Assembly (NCBI GenBank): GCA_039621445.1
Contig: CP154956.1
Location: 10,353,443 to 10,417,442 of the forward strand
Length of the DNA: 64,000 bases
Direction of reading: 5' to 3'
DNA from: Euglena gracilis
Lineage: Eukaryota > Euglenida > Euglenophyceae > Euglenales
Under the pieces are notes generated by a model, which saw nothing but the letters and a program-made list of their open reading frames with translations, searched no databases and was not told the DNA's origin. The position numbers and the translations under genes are program-made. Shown here piece by piece: positions 34,945 through 45,900 of this stretch (position 1 is its first letter; each line of letters opens with the position of its first letter).

Positions 34945-36612
34945 TAGGGTTAGGGTTAGGGTTAGGGTTAGGAATAGGGTTTGGGTTAGGAAAAGGGTTA
35001 GGGTTCGGGCTAGGGTTTGGGTTAGGTTTAGGAATAGGGTTAGGATTAGGGTTAAGGTTAGGGTCAGGGTCAGGGTTAGGGTTAGGGTTAGGAATGGGGT
35101 TGGGGTTAGGGTTAGGAATAGGGTTAGGGTTAGGAATATGGTCAGTGTTAAGGTTAGGAATACGGTTGGGGTTAGCGTTAGAAATAAGGTTAGGGTTAGG
35201 ATTAGGGTTAGGGTTAAGAATAGGGTTAGGGTTAGGAATAGGGTTAGGGTTAGGGATAGGGTCAGGGTTAGGGTTAGGGTTAGGAATAGAGTTAGGGTTA
35301 GGAATAGGGTTAGGGTTAGGGTTAGGACTAGGGTTAGGGTTAGGGTCAGGGTCAGGGTTAGGGTTAGGGTTAGGAATAGGGTTAGGGTTAGGGTTAGGAA
35401 TAGGGTTAGGGTTGGGGTTAGGGTTAGGTTAGGGTCAGGGTCAGGGTTAGGGTTAGGGTTAGGAATGGGGTTAAGGTTAGGATTAGGAATAGGGTTAGGG
35501 TTAGGAACAGGGTTTGGGTTATGGGTAGGGTTAGGGCTGGGGTTAGGGTTAGGAATAGGGTTAGTGTTAGGGTTAGGAATTCGGTTGGGGTTAGGGTTAA
35601 GAATAAGGTTAGGGTTTGTATTAGGGTTAGGGTTAAGAATAGGGTTAGGGTTAGGGTTAGGGTTAGGGATAGGGTCAGGGTTAGGGTTAGGAATAGGGTT
35701 AGGGTTAGGGATAGGGTCAGGGTTAGGGTTAGGAATAGGGTTAGGGTTAGTGATAGGGTTAGGGTTAAGGTTAGGGTTTGGGTTAGGGTTAGGACTAGGG
35801 TTAGGGTTAGGGTTAGGATTAGGGTTAGGGTTACGGTTAGGAGTAGGGTTAGGGTTAGGGTTAGGAATAGGGTTAGGGTTAGGAATAGGGTTAGGGTTAG
35901 GATTAGGATTAGGAATAGGGTTAGGATTAGGGTTAGGGTTAGGAATAGAGTTAGGGTTAGGGTTAAGGTTAGGGTTAGGGTTCGGGTTAGGGTTAGGAAT
36001 AGGGTTAGGGTTAGGGTTAGGGTTTGGTATAGGGTTAGGGTTAGGGTTAGGGTTAGGGTTAGGGTTAGGGTTAGGGTTAGGGTTAGGGTTAGGGTTAGGG
36101 TTAGGGTTAGGGTTAGGGTTAGGGCTAGGGTTAGGAATACAGTTAGGGTTGGGAATAGGGTTAGGATTACGAATAGGGTCAGGGTTAGGGTTAGGGTTAG
36201 GAATAGGGTTAGGAATAGGGTTAGGGTTAGGGTTAGGACTAGGGTTAGGGTTAGGGTTAGGAATAGGGTCAGGGTTAGGGATAGGGTCAGCCTTAGGATA
36301 GGGTTAGGAATAGGGTTAGGAATAAGGTTAGGGTTAGGGTTAGGGTTAGGGTTAGGGTTAGGGTTAGGGTTAGGGTCAGGAATAGGGTTAGGAATAGGGT
36401 TACGGTTACGGTTACGGTTAGGAATAGGGTTAGGGTTAGGAATAGGGTTAGGGTTAGGGTTAGGAATAGGGTTAGGGTTAGGGTTAGGGTTAGGAATAGG
36501 GTTAGGGTTAGGGTTAGGGTTAGGGTTAGGGTTAGGGTTAGGGTTAGGGTTAGGGTTAGGAATAGGGTTAGGGTTTGGGTCAGGGTTAGGGTTAGGAATA
36601 GTGTTAGGGTTG
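34945..36612 (+). repeat. Interstitial telomere-like TTAGGG array, variant-rich
   Basis: Tandem TTAGGG with frequent TTAGGAATAGGG, GTCAGGG and TTTGGG variants. The longest pure runs are near 36,030-36,122 and 36,480-36,560. It is inside a gene intron, not at a chromosome end. The apparent long open frames here are artefacts of the 6-nt period. Confidence 0.95.
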
Positions 36613-36790
36613 GGAAGAGATCATCATACACTTTTGTACCCCCCCACACAGAGCCAAAGGCTGTCAAACGTTGCACAATGAGCTTCATCTGCGCAGTTCT
36701 TTTGCATGCCTTTCTAGTGCACATCCTACCAGCAATCTGAACTTTCCTCCATTCGGCCTCGTGATACATGTTTCCACGACAGTAGGAGGA
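36612..36790. repeat. ~178-bp non-telomeric segment, copy 1 of a direct duplication
   Basis: Starts GGGAAGAGATCATCATACAC and ends CACGACAGTAGGAGG. It is repeated apparently without change at 38,532-38,710, each time between TTAGGG repeats and the hairpin array. It may be a subtelomere-associated sequence. Confidence 0.9.
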
Positions 36791-36960
36791 TGCTCATGAG
36801 CATCCTCGAGCGTCACTCGAGGATGCTCATGAGCATCCTTGAGCATGCTCGAGGATGCTCATGAGCATCCTTGAGCATGCTCGAGGATGCTCATGAGCAT
36901 CCTCGAGCGACGCTCAAGGATGCTCATGAGCATCCTCCTACGGAGCATCCTCCTAGCGTA
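36786..36960. repeat. GGATGCTCATGAGCATCC hairpin array, copy 2
   Basis: Four complete GGATGCTCATGAGCATCC palindromes with CTCGAGCG.CGCTCGAG-type spacers, ending with GGAGCATCCTCCTAGCGTAAC. That ending is shared with the copy at 38,706. Confidence 0.9.
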
Positions 36961-36969
36961 ACCCTACCC

Positions 36970-37190
36970 CCTGATGCCCATCATGACCAATGATGCCCAT
37001 CATGACCAATGATGGCCATCAGGACCAATGATGGCCATCATGACCAATGATGGCCATCATGACCAATGATGGCCATCATGACCAATGATGGCCATCAGGA
37101 CCAATGATGGCCATCATGACCAATGATGGCCATCATGACCAATTATGGCCATCATGACCAATGATGGCCATCACGACCCATGATGCCCAT
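36970..37190. repeat. CATCATGACCAATGATGGC array, copy 2
   Basis: About eleven units of the 19-20-bp motif. It runs directly into the CCCTAA array at 37,192. Confidence 0.88.
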
Positions 37191-37191
37191 C

Positions 37192-38199
37192 CTAACCCTA
37201 ACCCTAACCCTAACCCTAACCCTAACCCTAACCCTAACCCTAACCCTAACCCTAACCCTAATCCTAACCCTATTCCTAACCCTAACCCTAACCCTAACCC
37301 TAACCCTATACCAAACCCTAACCCTAACCCTAACCCTATTCCTAACCCTAACCCGAACCCTAACCCTAACCTTAACCCTAACCCTAACTCTATTCCTAAC
37401 CCTAACCCTAATCCTAACCCTATTCCTAATCCTAATCCTAACCCTAACCCTATTCCTAACCCTAACCCTATTCCTAACCCTAACCCTAACCCTACTCCTA
37501 ACCGTAACCCTAACCCTAATCCTAACCCTAACCCTAACCCTAGTCCTAACCCTAACCCAAACCCTAACCTTAACCCTAACCCTATCACTAACCCTAACCC
37601 TATTCCTAACCCTAACCCTGACCCTATCCCTAACCCTAACCCTATTCCTAACCCTAACCCTGACCCTATCCCTAACCCTAACCCTAACCCTAACCCTATT
37701 CTTAACCCTAACCCTAATACAAACCCTAACCTTATTCTTAACCCTAACCCCAACCGAATTCCTAACCCTAACACTAACCCTATTCCTAACCCTAACCCCA
37801 GCCCTAACCCTACCCATAACCCAAACCCTATTCCTAACCCTAACCCTATTCCTAATCCTAACCTTAACCCCATTCCTAACCCTAACCCTAACCCTGACCC
37901 TGACCCTAACCTAACCCTAACCCCAACCCTAACCCTATTCCTAACCCTAACCCTAACCCTATTCCTAACCCTAACCCTAACCCTGACCCTGACCCTAACC
38001 CTAACCCTAGTCCTAACCCTAACCCTAACCCTATTCCTAACCCTAACTCTATTCCTAACCCTAACCCTAACCCTGACCCTATCCCTAACCCTAACCCTAT
38101 TCCTAACCCTAACCCTATTCTTAACCCTAACCCTAATCCTAACCCTAACCTTATTTCTAACACTAACCCCAACCGTATTCCTAACCTTAACCCTGACCA
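37192..38199 (-). repeat. Inverted telomere-like CCCTAA array
   Basis: Reverse-complement copy of the variant pattern in about 35,130-36,130; for example the TTAGCGTTAGAAATAAGG variant order recurs in reverse near 38,150. It ends abruptly at 38,199, where CCCTGACCATTAGGG switches orientation. Confidence 0.92.
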
Positions 38200-38535
38200 T
38201 TAGGGTTAGGGTTAGGGTTAGGGTTAGGGTTAGGGTTAGGGTTAGGGTTAGGGTCAGGAATAGGGTTAGGAATAGGGTTACGGTTACGGTTACGGTTAGG
38301 AATAGGGTTAGGGTTAGGAATAGGGTTAGGGTTAGGGTTAGGGTTAGGAATAGGGTTAGGGTTAGGGTTAGGAATAGGGTTAGGGTTAGTGTTAGGGTTA
38401 GGGTTAGGGTTAGGGTTAGGGTTAGGGTTAGGGTTAGGGTTAGGGTTAGGGTTAGGGTTAGGGTTAGGGTTAGGGTTAGGAATAGGGTTAGGGTTTGGGT
38501 CAGGGTTAGGGCTGGGGTTAGTGTTAGGGTTGGGA
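38199..38535 (+). repeat. Second TTAGGG-strand array
   Basis: Direct copy of the end of the first array (compare 36,330-36,612), including the TTACGG triplet run and TTTGGGTCAGGG. Together with the CCCTAA array it forms a head-to-head junction at 38,199. Confidence 0.93.
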
Positions 38536-38710
38536 AGAGATCATCATACACTTTTGTACCCCCCCACACAGAGCCAAAGGCTGTCAAACGTTGCACAATG
38601 AGCTTCATCTGCGCAGTTCTTTTGCATGCCTTTCTAGTGCACATCCTACCAGCAATCTGAACTTTCCTCCATTCGGCCTCGTGATACATGTTTCCACGAC
38701 AGTAGGAGGA
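38532..38710. repeat. ~178-bp non-telomeric segment, copy 2
   Basis: Same sequence as 36,612-36,790, as far as I compared, and in the same position between TTAGGG repeats and the hairpin array. Confidence 0.9.
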
Positions 38711-39010
38711 TGCTCATGAGCATCCTCGAGCGTCACTCGAGGATGCTCATGAGCATCCTTGAGCGACCTCGAACGACCTCCGAGAACACTCGAGGATGCT
38801 CATGAGCATCCTTGAGTGTCACTCGAGGATGCTCATGAGCATCCTTGAGCGACCACCAACGACCTCCGACGACACTCGAGGATGCTCATGAGCATCCTTG
38901 AGCATGCTCGAGGATGCTCATGAGCATCCTCGAGCGACGCTCGAGGATGCTCATGAGCATCCTCGAGCGACACTCAAGGATGCTCATGAGCATCTTCCTA
39001 CGGAGCATCC
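38706..39010. repeat. GGATGCTCATGAGCATCC hairpin array, copy 3
   Basis: Seven palindromes, expanded relative to copy 2 and including CCTCGAACGACCTCCGA spacers. It ends with the same GGAGCATCCTCCTAGCGTAAC as copy 2. Confidence 0.9.
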
Positions 39011-39024
39011 TCCTAGCGTAACCC

Positions 39025-39400
39025 TCCCCCATTGGTCATGATGCCCATCATGACCAATGATGGCCATCATGACCAATGATGGCCATCATGACCAATGATG
39101 GCCATCATGACCAATGATGGCCATCAGGACCAATGATGGCCATCATGACCAATGATGGCCATCATGACCAATTATGGCCATCATGACCAATGATGGCCAT
39201 CACGACCCATGATGCCCATCCTGACCAATGAGGACCATCATGACCCATGATGCCCATCATGACCCACGATGCCTATCATGACCCATGATGGCCGTCGTGA
39301 CCCATGATGGCCATCATGACCCTGATGCCCATCATGACCAATGATGACCATCACGACCAATGATGGCCATCATGGCCCATGATGGCCATCATGACCAATG
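39025..39400. repeat. CATCATGACCAATGATGGC array, copy 3
   Basis: About 18 units, parts identical to copy 2 (same TTATGGCC variant). It runs into the right-hand inverted copies of the AACGCTCGTTTT repeat. Confidence 0.88.
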
Positions 39401-40115
39401 TCAACCGGGTCAAAAAAGTCGAAAAAAATGGAAAAATTTTTTTTGCCCGAAACAGTGTTTTTTGGCCTCCCGGACCCGGAAAAACTGTTTTTGAGCCGAA
39501 AACGAGCGTTTTTCGACCCGCCAGCGCCCCGTTTTGGACCGCCGACCCATTGATTTTGGGTCAAAACGGGGTCAAAAAAGTCGAAAAAAATCGAAAAAAA
39601 TTTTTTTGCCCGAAACGATGTTTTTTGGCCTCCCGGACCCGGAAAAACTGTTTTTGAGCGGAAAATGAGCGTTTTTCGACCCGCCGGCGCCCCGTTTTGG
39701 GCTGCCAACCCATTGACTTTGGGTCAAACCCGGGTCAAAAAAGTCGAAAAAAATCGAAAAAAAAATTTGCCCGAAACGATGTTTTTGGGCCTCCCGGACC
39801 CGGAAAAACTGTTTTGGAGCCGAAAATGAGCGTTTTTCGACCCACCACCGCCCACTTTCTGGCACAAAACCCATAGATTTCAGGCAAAAGAGCTCCATGC
39901 AGTGGGCTGGTATGTATGGAGGGGTCAATGAAGGGGTGGGTGCGCGCTTATCAAGAGCTCAGCACTATTCAAAACCTGGTTGTGTATGGCACGGGGTCAG
40001 TGTTTGGGATTGGGTCAGAGTTAAGATGGGGTCTGGGTGGGGTGGGGGGGGGCAGGCGTCCCAGGTTCGTGCCGTGTTTCTTGTGTCCCCACCCGCCCCG
40101 GCGTTTCTCCCGCAG

Positions 40116-40249
40116 GGGACCATCGCCATCCTGCGGGGGCTGAAGGAGAAGTACGAGGCCCACCACGGGGTGCGCATCCTGGACTCCGCGCTGGTCTCCG
40201 CGGCGGTCAACTCCCACAAGTACATGTCCGAGCGGCGGCTCCCGGACAA
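40116..40249 (+). CDS. clpB: ClpB exon: D1 small domain
   Basis: [20 protein letters not shown], then [20 protein letters not shown] and RLPD, matches the D1 C-terminal small domain ([15 protein letters not shown]....D.A....LS.RYI..R.LPDKAIDL). Acceptor CCCGCAG, phase 0. The 3' cut is GAC AA|GCCCAG with CAG at +4 to +6. Cutting at the consensus-looking GTAGGT 30 nt later would insert seven foreign residues before AIDLVDE. Confidence 0.97.
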
Positions 40250-40661
40250 GCCCAGAGCGGTGCCCGCCGGCGGTAGGTTTTCTCGGGAACGACCCTCTCC
40301 GCAAGCATCGGGAATGTCTTGGGCTGCAAGCCACAATTGTTTTGCAGACCCCCACCGTGCAAATCTTAGCAAACAATGTTCTCATTCATGTACTCATCCC
40401 CAGTTCATTTGTTCGATTGTGCCATTGACTTCACCAATATATGATAACAACTGAATTTCAAATTTTCATTTAAACTGATTTAAACAAACTAAATAGATAA
40501 AAAACTAAATTAAAAAAAATTGATATTCTTGACATAAAAGACCGAAAATGGAAAATCGGTGTCAAGGGTGGAATTTGTCGAAGTGGCATTGGGAGAGCCG
40601 AAAGCTCCCGGGTTCCCTGCCTGGCCTGCCCGCTGGTTCATTTCAGCGCCACCCTGGCCCC
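40250..40661 (+). other. ClpB intron 6 (non-conventional, 412 nt)
   Basis: Begins GCCCAGAGCGGTG and ends GCCACCCTGGCCCC. CAG at +4 pairs with CTG at -8 to -6, and GGTG further in can pair with CACC. The join gives D-K-A-I-D-L, exactly the family consensus. Confidence 0.9.
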
Positions 40662-40740
40662 AGCCATCGACCTCGTGGACGAGGCCGCCGCCCAACTGCG
40701 CCTGCAGCAGGAGAGCAAGCCCGAGTGCATGGAGAAGCTG
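40662..40740 (+). CDS. clpB: ClpB exon: start of middle domain
   Basis: AIDLVDEAAAQLRLQQESKP followed by ECMEKL is the conserved end of D1 and entry to the coiled coil. It starts with A completing the Lys codon and ends at CTG|GTGCGT, phase 0. Confidence 0.97.
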
Positions 40741-41945
40741 GTGCGTGTGTCCCCGCAGACAAAACCATTGCGGGCAAGCGCCGAGCAAATCCCCATCATG
40801 CCCAACCACGTCCGAAAAGACTGGCTGTGGCTGGGCGTGCCTCGGCGCGATTGGCTATTTTTTGGCCACTTTTGGCCATTTTGACCATTTTTGCCCCTGT
40901 TGGCCCGTTTTGGCGATTTTAAGCTACTTTGAGCCACATTTGGCTGTTTTTGCCAGTGTCTGACCATTTTTGCCCACGTTTGCCTGCCTTAGGGCCATTT
41001 CTGGCCAAAAAAAAAAATGGCCAAAGATGCCACCAAATGGCAAAAAAAGGCTACTTTTTACTATTTTTGATTGCTTTGGCATTTTGATCATGTTTCTACT
41101 TTTGCCCACTTTCGACAATTCTTTGGCTTCTGGCCACCTTCGGACCATTTTTGGACCTTTTGTCCACCTTTTTTCGTTCTATTTTTGACATATAACGCAG
41201 CAAAAAGTGCCCGAAAGCAGCCCAAATCAACAAAAAAAAGTGGCCAAAAGCAGTCAAATGCAGCAAAAAAAAGTGACCAAAAGCAGTCAAAAGCAGTAAA
41301 AGGTGGGCAACCATGGCCAAAACGGGAGTAAAAAAAATGCCCACAGTGGGCAAACTTGGACGCCAGAAAGCGGCCAAGGTGGCCAAACGTGGCACCAAAG
41401 CAGCCAAACAGCAGCAGAAGCAGTCCACAGTGGGCAAAAGTGACCAAAGGTACCAAAATTTTGGCTTGGCCTAAAGTGGCTTAAAAGAAACCAACAGTGG
41501 CCAAAAAGCAGCTAAAAGAAACCAGAAGCGGCCAAAAAAAAAAACAGCCAGCAGCCGCCAGAAGTGGGCAAAAGTGCCAAAAACTGTATCCTTTAAAGAT
41601 GGGGTGACAGGGATTTCTGTTGGCGTGAATGGGCATGAATGGGCGTGATTGAGCATGACTGGGTCTGGGACTCTGGATTGCCACAGGTATTTCATCATAT
41701 CCAAATGTTTCCAGAAATACATCATGACCAGACGAGATTGATGCGTTGTCTGGTGCTTGAAGCTGTTGGTTGATTGGGTGCTAACTTTTTTGACGTGCCA
41801 GGCGCTTTTCTCCCCCATTGCTACACAGGAATCCCCGACACCCGATGGGTGGTGGGTGAGCCCCCCCCCTCCACTGAGTTTTCCTTTCTGGCCCTGTCCC
41901 AGCAAAGGATGAGATCTTAGAAAACCTGCTTTGCCACTGCTGCAG
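40741..41945 (+). other. ClpB intron 7 (GT-AG, 1,205 nt)
   Basis: Starts GTGCGTGTGT, ends CTGCTGCAG. It contains a long low-complexity fold-back (40,850-41,585). The remaining 41,590-41,945 is unremarkable. Confidence 0.9.
40850..41585. repeat. Low-complexity fold-back: TTTTGGCCA on the left, TGGCCAAAA on the right
   Basis: Irregular repeats of TTTTGGCC(A/C) dominate to about 41,190; irregular repeats of GTGGCCAAAA and AAAGCAG dominate after it. The halves are therefore broadly complementary. Similar T-rich blocks fill the elements at 25,412 and 49,761. Confidence 0.75.
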
Positions 41946-41999
41946 GAAAACGAGATCATTACTCTGAAGATCGAGAAGGAGGCTCTCAGCAAAGAAAAG
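41946..41999 (+). CDS. clpB: ClpB exon: middle-domain coiled coil, motif 1
   Basis: [18 protein letters not shown] is a heptad-type helix matching (R)II.L.IE.EAL.KE in ClpB. Acceptor GCTGCAG, phase 0. The 3' cut is placed before AAGCAG so that CAG is at +4 to +6. A GC-AG alternative two bases on would insert one more Lys. Confidence 0.92.
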
Positions 42000-42077
42000 A
42001 AGCAGGCTGCTGTCTTCATTTGTTTCCATGAACCGGGCTGTTTTGCATACACATATGACAGACTGCACACGACACCA

Positions 42078-42161
42078 ACACACACACATACACACACACA
42101 CACACACACACGCAACACACACACACACACACGCACACACACACACACACACCCACACACG

Positions 42162-42192
<31 letters not shown>

Positions 42193-42385
42193 GTGCACAC
42201 ACACACGCACACGAGCACACACACACACGCACGCACACACACACACACACACACAACACGCACCCACACACACACAACACGCACCCACACACACAACACA
42301 CAAAACACACACAACACACACACACACACACACACACACAACACACACACACACACATACAACCACACGCACAGAAAGAGAGAGT

Positions 42386-42442
<57 letters not shown>
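42078..42442. repeat. (CA)n then (GA)n microsatellites
   Basis: Imperfect CA repeats with AACACA and GCGC interruptions to about 42,366, then a nearly pure (GA)n from 42,388 to 42,442. Confidence 0.97.
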
Positions 42443-42443
<1 letters not shown>

Positions 42444-42979
42444 CACACATTTCAACAAAAAGCAGCATACACCCAATTTTCACAATAGTTTTCAGAAAGC
42501 CACAAACTCACAGCGATGCTGAACTGATATGCGGGAATGTTATATGCAGCGCAATTTGGGGTCGCACCGCTGCGGGGACAGTGGCCTGAGATGGACGCAG
42601 CCTCCCGCCAGCGATTGGAGCTGGTCCTAACCGCGCTGGTTGCCAACCTTTTTTACGACGAGTTTAAGGAATTGGAATTCATGAATTTGGACGGATGGAT
42701 AGATATCGCCACAGAGAGCCTGCGACAGTAATCAGCACTCACAGTTGTGTGCAAGAAGAATATATTTTTGAGTGTGATTTAAGCCTTTTTGTGTCGGTGT
42801 ACGCTATTGCACACACCAACCTAAATGCTTTGCAGGGTTGGGGTCCCAGTTTTTGAACAAGCCGGCTTTCTGTTTGTCGGTTTTCACAATTCTCCAGTGG
42901 TGATATTTGGGTGAATGGTGTAAATTTGGCAGATCCTTCTTAGACGGCCGGGAATGCACTTTTCATTTTTGGTGGTTTT

Positions 42980-45900
42980 TTGCGCACCTGCGCATTCTTT
43001 TGAGACCAAGTGTGCTGCCATCACTTGACGGGGCGGCCGACCCGTCAGCTGAAACCCCTGGTACCAAAATTGGTAACACCACCTTCGATCCCCGGGATTT
43101 TTCCTGGGCAAACCGATTTTTTTCGTTTTGAAAATGACGGTTTAGCACCTCTGCGGACCGAGGGAAAACCCCCGTCTGCCGAAGTAGGTGCGACACAAAA
43201 CACTGTTTGACGAGGACAAACCCTCGTCAGGTGAAGGCGTTGTACCTCTGGCTGTCCCCCCTGTTTTATGGTGCCGAGTGAATGCGCAGGTGCGCATTCA
43301 CCCCCCTCTCCGTCCCGGCCTTTTCCTGAAGTTTTGGACGGTTATTGTGGCTCCTAGGGGTGGTTGTAGGAAGGGGGCACTGTTGTCTATACAGTCAGAG
43401 TGGAGAGGAGGTTCTGTGCCCTGTGTTTGGAGCAGGGCACGAGGGGGCGATGGTGAATGTTTGTTGTGTGCGTGTAGTCTGCATTCAGAGAGTGGTGGGG
43501 TGTGTGTGCTAAAATCAAGACCAGATGTCTATAGGGGAGGGCTCGTTACCCTCCTCAGGCTGTGTGCTGTTTGCAATCCCACACGGTGCACTGCACCCCT
43601 CCTTGACACTTGCAGGCACAGCATCCCTCCAGTGGCACATGCAGTCTGCTCCGCATGTGCCTTCTCATAGGCACCACGGCACATCACCATGTGGGACCAC
43701 CTGTGTTTAGGTCTGACGTTTGTGATGGGGTGCTGGGTGCAGGCTTGTGCTTAGTCGGGTGCCTACCCCACGGGGGGGGGTGGGTGCTAGGGGCAGGCAC
43801 CCCATAGCACCCGATCCGACCCCCCCCCGGGGGGGGGTAGGGTTTTGGGGGGTGCCTGCCCCTAGCAGGCACCCCCCTCCGACCCCGGCGCCGAAGGCGC
43901 CGGGGGCCCGGAAAAGGCCATTTTCAATGAAAATTTTCTGGGTCCGGCCCGGACCCCTATCCCCCCCGGGGGGGGGTGTGCCTGCTAGGGGCAGGCACCC
44001 CATAGCACCCACCCCCCCCCTCCCCCCCCCCGGTTGGTAAGCACAAGCATGGCTGGGTGTGGAGGGGGGAGGACTGGCTTGCACTCCTCTCCTGTGTGTC
44101 ACTGTTTTTAAAAGCCACGGAGCGGAGCCCCGCTTCAACCCTTTTTGCCACAGGCAACACCCTCCAGAACAGCCCTCACAAACGATATAAAATGGCTCAT
44201 CTCCGAGGTTGCGTGAGGCTCAAGAATGCGCACGTGCGCACTCTTGAGGCCATTCCTTCGCTGGCTATGATTCTATCTGCAGGAGAGGAGGGGAGCAGCG
44301 CTGGGCATCCACAAGAGTGCGCACCTGCGCATTCCGCGAGGGGGAGTGCGCATGTGCGCATTCTCTATGTTGTGGGGGGCTGTGTCTCGCACTCCTGAAC
44401 CCAGTGCCAGCACAGCATTGTGGCAGGGCAACCCCCATGGTGCACTGCTGGCCTTTTTGTCAGCAATTTCAGAGGCGTCTCATTGCACAGGAGGATGCCG
44501 CCAGAGTAGGGTGAACGTCTCCTGGGCTGTGCCTCCACCTTGTGTGCTGAGTTGTTTGGCATGGCCTTGTATAGCAACCTCCTACCAGGGTGCTTTAAAT
44601 GGAGACACAAGAAGGGAATGCGCATGTGCGCATTTACCCCTGATGTGCCATGTTTGACTGCAGCCATTGCAGATGGAGTGTGTGGCGAAGGTGTGTTCAC
44701 GTGTGCTTTCCCTGGTCTTCACAGCGGCCAAGGGTTGTGTAGTTTGCAGTGCTGGAGCGTCGACTCTGAGTACATGATAAAAAAGGGTTCTATGTGGTGG
44801 GTGACGTTTGTTGCCAACAAGGCCACAGGAGGTGGTCATCCTCTGCCGTGTTTCGCTCCAGGGCTGCCTCATCCTCGGAAACCATTGGATCCTCACAGGG
44901 AGGTCTGCACTTCAGTCGTGTGGTTTCAAACCCAGGCCAGGCGGGGGGAGTTGGCGTGGGTGGTGGCATACCCACCTGGGAGTGAAATATTCGACGGTGT
45001 GGCTGTCATTCAAAGAAAGGCACAGGACGATTTTTTGCGCATGTGCGCATTCACCGGCTTTTCACTCATGCCATGAAAGACTGCTGACCGCATTTGGGAA
45101 TTAGGGTGCCCGTCACTGAGGAATTTCCTCAGGCACTGAAGTCCCTTTCGCATCCGTTTTCCCTTGGTACGACACAGTGTAAAACACAGAAAAAGCAGAA
45201 CGGAAAACATTCCTGGGTTTATCGGCAAGTTTTTTTTGTGATGTGCTTGTGCCTGTCTCACGATCTCAAGGACCTGGAGAAAATTTGGGGCAGGGACTAA
45301 CCAGTGGTGTTCGCTTCTTTAAGTCTATTTGGGTTGTGAATTAATTCTGTGTTTACAGACCGTTTTTGGGAATGATGCCGAAGGTGGTGACAGGCGTGTC
45401 TCGCTCTCGAGGTGCCAACCCCGTGAGCACCGTGTGTGGAACCAGACACAACCCCCTGCGTTGACTCTAATTGTGGGGCACAGTGCTCCTTGCACCGTGC
45501 ACCACAGCCCAACGTAAGGTTGTTCAGGGAGCCAATTGGCTGTGTGCTGCCATTCACGCTCTGGGGCGTGCTTCGGGTCGGACAACGCTGGCAGCAACCA
45601 GCCCATCACCTCCGCTGGGTGGGGGACGGTTGCATGTGCGTTGCGACTTGCTCCACACGTTCATTAGAGCAGTGTGACTCGGCTGGGCACTGGATGCAGC
45701 GGGTGAAGTGGAATGCGCAGGTGCGCATTCTGATTTGTTCAATGACTTGCGCTGCGGGGGGTTAGTTCCCCCGTCATTGAAGGACATCAATTCGTGCCTT
45801 GACACCTGCCATCGCCGACCCCAGGTTTTCCATGCCGCTGCAGGTGTGGTGTTTCAGGGTGTGGTCTGGTACCGCGACATGGTTGCCCAGGGTGATTCTC

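Larger units (their letters stand above)
32250..39982. mobile_element. 7.7-kb composite element with long terminal inverted repeats
   Basis: The left end, CAACCAGGTTTTGAATAGTG and onward through GAGCTCTTGATAAGCGCGC, is matched in reverse complement at the right end, ...GCTCAGCACTATTC then AAAACCTGGTTG. The match continues inward for about 130 bp and then into shared AACGCTCGTTTT repeats. No protein-coding potential is visible inside. I found no target-site duplication, so it could be a transposon or a folded-back duplication. Confidence 0.75.

Noticed and set aside
34823-38689. Very long open frames (up to ~518 codons) reading VRVR, LGLG or NPNP
   Set aside because: They arise because TTAGGG repeats have a 6-nt period and lack stops in several frames on both strands. 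No protein family matches.
34412-39010. Hairpin arrays as a CRISPR array
   Set aside because: Spacers are repetitive and palindromic, not unique, and the context is a eukaryotic intron with no cas genes.
32240-39990. Target-site duplication for the 7.7-kb element
   Set aside because: The flanks (ATTCGC before, TGTATGG after) do not match, so I do not claim transposition.
40249-40280. Consensus-like GTAGGT donor at 40,272
   Set aside because: It gives a GT-AG intron but inserts PRAVPAG into DK-AIDLVDE. The paired-end cut gives the exact consensus.
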